Of a DNA stretch of 34,262 bases, positions 32,345 through 34,262 are shown one piece after another; positions within the stretch are counted from its first letter, which is position 1, and each line of letters starts with the position of its first letter. The position numbers and the translations under genes are program-made. The notes beneath the pieces are model-generated. The model saw only the letters and a program-made list of their open reading frames with translations, was not told the DNA's origin and searched no databases. This DNA comes from Frankiales bacterium (GTDB lineage Bacteria; Actinomycetota; Actinomycetes; JAFAQI01). The stretch is from positions 1 to 34,262 of the forward strand of contig JAICXQ010000020.1 in assembly GCA_025980325.1 (NCBI GenBank), in the 5' to 3' direction.

Positions 32345-33897
32345 CGCTGCCGTCGTCGTCCGACGTCGTCGTCGTCGGCGGCGGTCACAACGGGCTCGTC
32401 GCCGCGACCCTGATCGCGCGGCACGGCTTGTCGGTGACGGTGCTCGAACGCGACGGCGTCCTCGGCGGCGCGGCCCGCACCGAGCGGCCGTTCGCCCGGG
32501 TGCCGGATCTGGCGCAGTCGACCGGGTCGTACCTGCTCGGGCTGATGCCGCCCGAGCTCGAGGCGCTGCTCGGCCTCGACCTGCCGCTGGTCCGCCGCGA
32601 CCCGCACTACTTCCTGCCGACGACGTCCGACCGCTACCTGGTGATGGGCAGCGATCGCGACGAGACCCGCCGGCAGTTCGCCGCGTTCTTCACCGCCGCG
32701 GACGCCGACGCCGACGACCGGCTCGCCGCCGAGCTCGCGCAACTGCGCGACGACCTCGCGCCCGCTTGGCTCGCCGAGCCGCTGCCGGTGACCGAGACGG
32801 CCGAGCGGTACATCCGGCCGGCGCTGCGGCAGGCGTTCGTCGACCTCGTCACCGGATCGGTCGCCGGCTACCTCGACCGGTTCGGCTTCGCCAGCGAGTT
32901 GCTCGTGGCGATGTACGCCGTCACCGACGGGTTGTCCGGCCTGCACGCCGGCCCGGACACACCGGGCAGCGGGCACAACTTCCTGGTGCACAACATGTGC
33001 CGCCTTCCCGGTGCCGACGGAACCTGGATGATCGTGCGCGGCGGCATGGGCACGGTGAGTGCGGCGATCGCGCGGCAGGCGGCGGCCGCCGGCGCGACGT
33101 TGCATCCGGCCAGCCCGGTCGCGCGGATCGACGTCACCGACGGCCAGGTCTGCGGCGTCGTCCTGGACGACGGCCGGACGGTCGCGACGAAGGTCGTCGT
33201 CGCCGGGTGCGATCCCTTCACCTTGGCGGACCTCGCGCCGCTGCCGCCGGCGATCACCGAGCGGCTGGACACGCTGCGCCGCCCCGGCACGACGCTGAAG
33301 GTCAACCTCGCATTGCGCGGCCTGCCGGCCTTCGGTTGCCTGCCGGCCGGCGCTCCGTCTCCGTTCGGGTCCACCATCCACCTGCTCCCCCAAGAGCGGC
33401 CCATGGACGCGGTCCGCGCGATGTGGGCCGACGTACAGGCCGGGCGGCTGCCCGACTTCCCGACGATCGAGTGGTACCTGCACACGACCGCCGACCCGTC
33501 GCTGCAGGATCCGGGCGGGCACCACTCCAGCGCGCTGTTCGTGCAGTCGGTTCCGTACGACGTCGCCGGCTCGTCGTGGGACGCCGAGCTGCCTGCGTAC
33601 GTCGACCATCTGCTCGGCATCTGCGACCGATTCGCGCCCGGCACCTCGGCCCTCGTCGCCGACACCTTCGCGCTGTCGCCGCCGGGAATCGAGGCCCACT
33701 TCGGCATCCGGCACGGGCACATCCATCACGTCGACAACACCTTCGCGTTCGACGCCCGGATGCCCTACCGCACCGGCGTCGACGGGCTGTACGCCGCGAG
33801 CGCCGGATGCCATCCCGCCGGCTCGGTCATCGGCGCCGCCGGGCACAACGCGGCACGCTGTGCGCTCGACGACCTCGGCGTAGCCTGGTCGGCGTGA
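32341..33897 (+). CDS. Phytoene-desaturase-like FAD-dependent oxidoreductase
   Basis: 518 residues from GTG at 32341 (overlap GTGA with the previous stop). The Rossmann FAD motif is VVVVGGGHNGLVAATLIARH with the acceptor Glu in LERDGVLGGAART. The FAD-closing C-terminal motif is GLYAASAGCHPAGSVIGAAG. Between them is a helical and beta substrate domain with WMIVRGGMGTVSAAIAR. The family (CrtI/pyridine-nucleotide-disulfide-like NAD(P)/FAD oxidoreductases, RetSat branch) acts on polyenes, retinol-like or other lipids. No carotenoid genes lie nearby, so the substrate is open. Its stop overlaps the start of kgd. Confidence 0.88.
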   Translation: MTLPSSSDVVVVGGGHNGLVAATLIARHGLSVTVLERDGVLGGAARTERPFARVPDLAQSTGSYLLGLMPPELEALLGLDLPLVRRDPHYFLPTTSDRYLVMGSDRDETRRQFAAFFTAADADADDRLAAELAQLRDDLAPAWLAEPLPVTETAERYIRPALRQAFVDLVTGSVAGYLDRFGFASELLVAMYAVTDGLSGLHAGPDTPGSGHNFLVHNMCRLPGADGTWMIVRGGMGTVSAAIARQAAAAGATLHPASPVARIDVTDGQVCGVVLDDGRTVATKVVVAGCDPFTLADLAPLPPAITERLDTLRRPGTTLKVNLALRGLPAFGCLPAGAPSPFGSTIHLLPQERPMDAVRAMWADVQAGRLPDFPTIEWYLHTTADPSLQDPGGHHSSALFVQSVPYDVAGSSWDAELPAYVDHLLGICDRFAPGTSALVADTFALSPPGIEAHFGIRHGHIHHVDNTFAFDARMPYRTGVDGLYAASAGCHPAGSVIGAAGHNAARCALDDLGVAWSA

Positions 33898-34262
33898 GCG
33901 CGCCGTCAGATCCGGGCACCACCGACCAATTCGCAGGATTCGGCCCCAACGAGTGGCTGGTCTACGAGATGTACCAGCAGTGGCTCAAGGACCCCGACTC
34001 GGTCGACAAGGCCTGGTGGGACTTCTTCGCCGACTACAAACCCGACGCCCCCGCCACCCCCAACGGCGCGAACGAGCCCGCACCCCCGACCGCCGCCGCC
34101 CCGGTAGAGGCGAAGGTCGCACCGACCGCGCCGCCGGCGACTGCTCGACCCACGACAGCGGCGTCGGGGGCGAGTCGCGCTAGCGGCCGTGTGGGCCACC
34201 GCGCGAGCGCGCACAGCGAGCGCGAGGGTGGCGCCGGGGCGCCGCGCCGCGCGACCCCCGCC
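33894..34262 (+). CDS. kgd: 2-oxoglutarate decarboxylase/dehydrogenase E1 (Kgd/OdhA), N-terminal part only
   Basis: 123 codons are visible and the frame runs off the window. The GTG start overlaps the previous stop by GTGA. The N-terminal helix NEWLVYEMYQQWLKDPDSVD, then KAWWDFFADYKPD, is the conserved entry helix of E1o proteins. It is followed by an Ala/Pro/Thr-rich linker, which in actinobacteria leads to a fused E2-type succinyltransferase domain and then the thiamine-dependent E1 domain. The full actinobacterial protein is about 1,200 residues. From about residue 88 the linker changes to Arg/Ser/Gly/His-rich, less usual for this family; see the finding. The E2 and E1 domains are beyond the edge. 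Confidence 0.92.
   Translation, partial: MSAPSDPGTTDQFAGFGPNEWLVYEMYQQWLKDPDSVDKAWWDFFADYKPDAPATPNGANEPAPPTAAAPVEAKVAPTAPPATARPTTAASGASRASGRVGHRASAHSEREGGAGAPRRATPA

Noticed and set aside
1-34262. Mobile element, prophage, CRISPR or RNA genes
   Set aside because: No transposase, integrase, CRISPR repeats, tRNA cloverleaf or rRNA segment was recognised on either strand. The recombinase-like segment in the EAL protein has no catalytic resolvase domain.

Overview
This is a dense, very GC-rich stretch (coding bias C/G at third positions, many GTG starts) that reads as chromosome of an actinomycete. The best lineage markers are the start of an actinobacterial-type 2-oxoglutarate decarboxylase/dehydrogenase (Kgd, with its N-terminal helix and Ala/Pro linker), a SigE-family ECF sigma factor, a DUF3052 protein and a bacterial-type PEP carboxylase. 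I cannot name a genus. No rRNA, tRNA, CRISPR array, transposase or phage gene was seen. No gene-free stretch exceeds about 190 bases, and convergent genes often touch or overlap.

Left part (1-8109). A three-gene unit opens the window: an ABM-VOC fusion protein (137-913), then two genes that look like the separated N-terminal and C-terminal (ferritin-like) halves of a VioB/RebD/StaD-type iminophenylpyruvate-dimer (chromopyrrolate) synthase (939-2840 and 2854-3900). No violacein or indolocarbazole pathway genes accompany them, so the substrate is unknown. Next come an acyltransferase-3 membrane protein, a convergent multi-pass glycosyltransferase-like membrane protein, an Asp-box repeat protein that seems to lack its N-terminus, and a four-helix membrane protein.

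Middle (8106-17398). A KdpE-like regulator and a shortened KdpD-like sensor kinase are divergent from a KimA-type K+ importer, with three helically phased TCTTGACG boxes between them: a likely potassium-responsive module without kdpFABC. A strong AT-rich palindrome precedes a patatin-like hydrolase that overlaps folE (GTP cyclohydrolase I). Then come a small Rho-N-like protein, an EAL phosphodiesterase with an unusual C-terminal recombinase-like helical segment, and a nitroreductase/VOC pair divergent from a MarR regulator that has a leaderless promoter.

Right-centre (17427-26420). A cyclopropane-fatty-acid synthase-like methyltransferase converges on a translationally coupled set (PlsC-like acyltransferase, alpha/beta hydrolase, MFS exporter). 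A SigE-family sigma factor overlaps a membrane-anchored protein that may be its anti-sigma partner. PEP carboxylase (ppc) and a small ABM-like protein follow.

Right end (26437-34262). A DHA2-type MFS exporter, a MacB/FtsX-type permease with two glycine-rich loops, and its ATPase form one leftward unit. Facing away is a rightward chain joined by three consecutive 4-base GTGA overlaps: a probable lipoprotein serpin, a DUF3052 protein, a phytoene-desaturase-like FAD oxidoreductase, and the beginning of kgd, cut by the window edge. The intergenic region between the two units holds paired inverted AAAGT-box sites.
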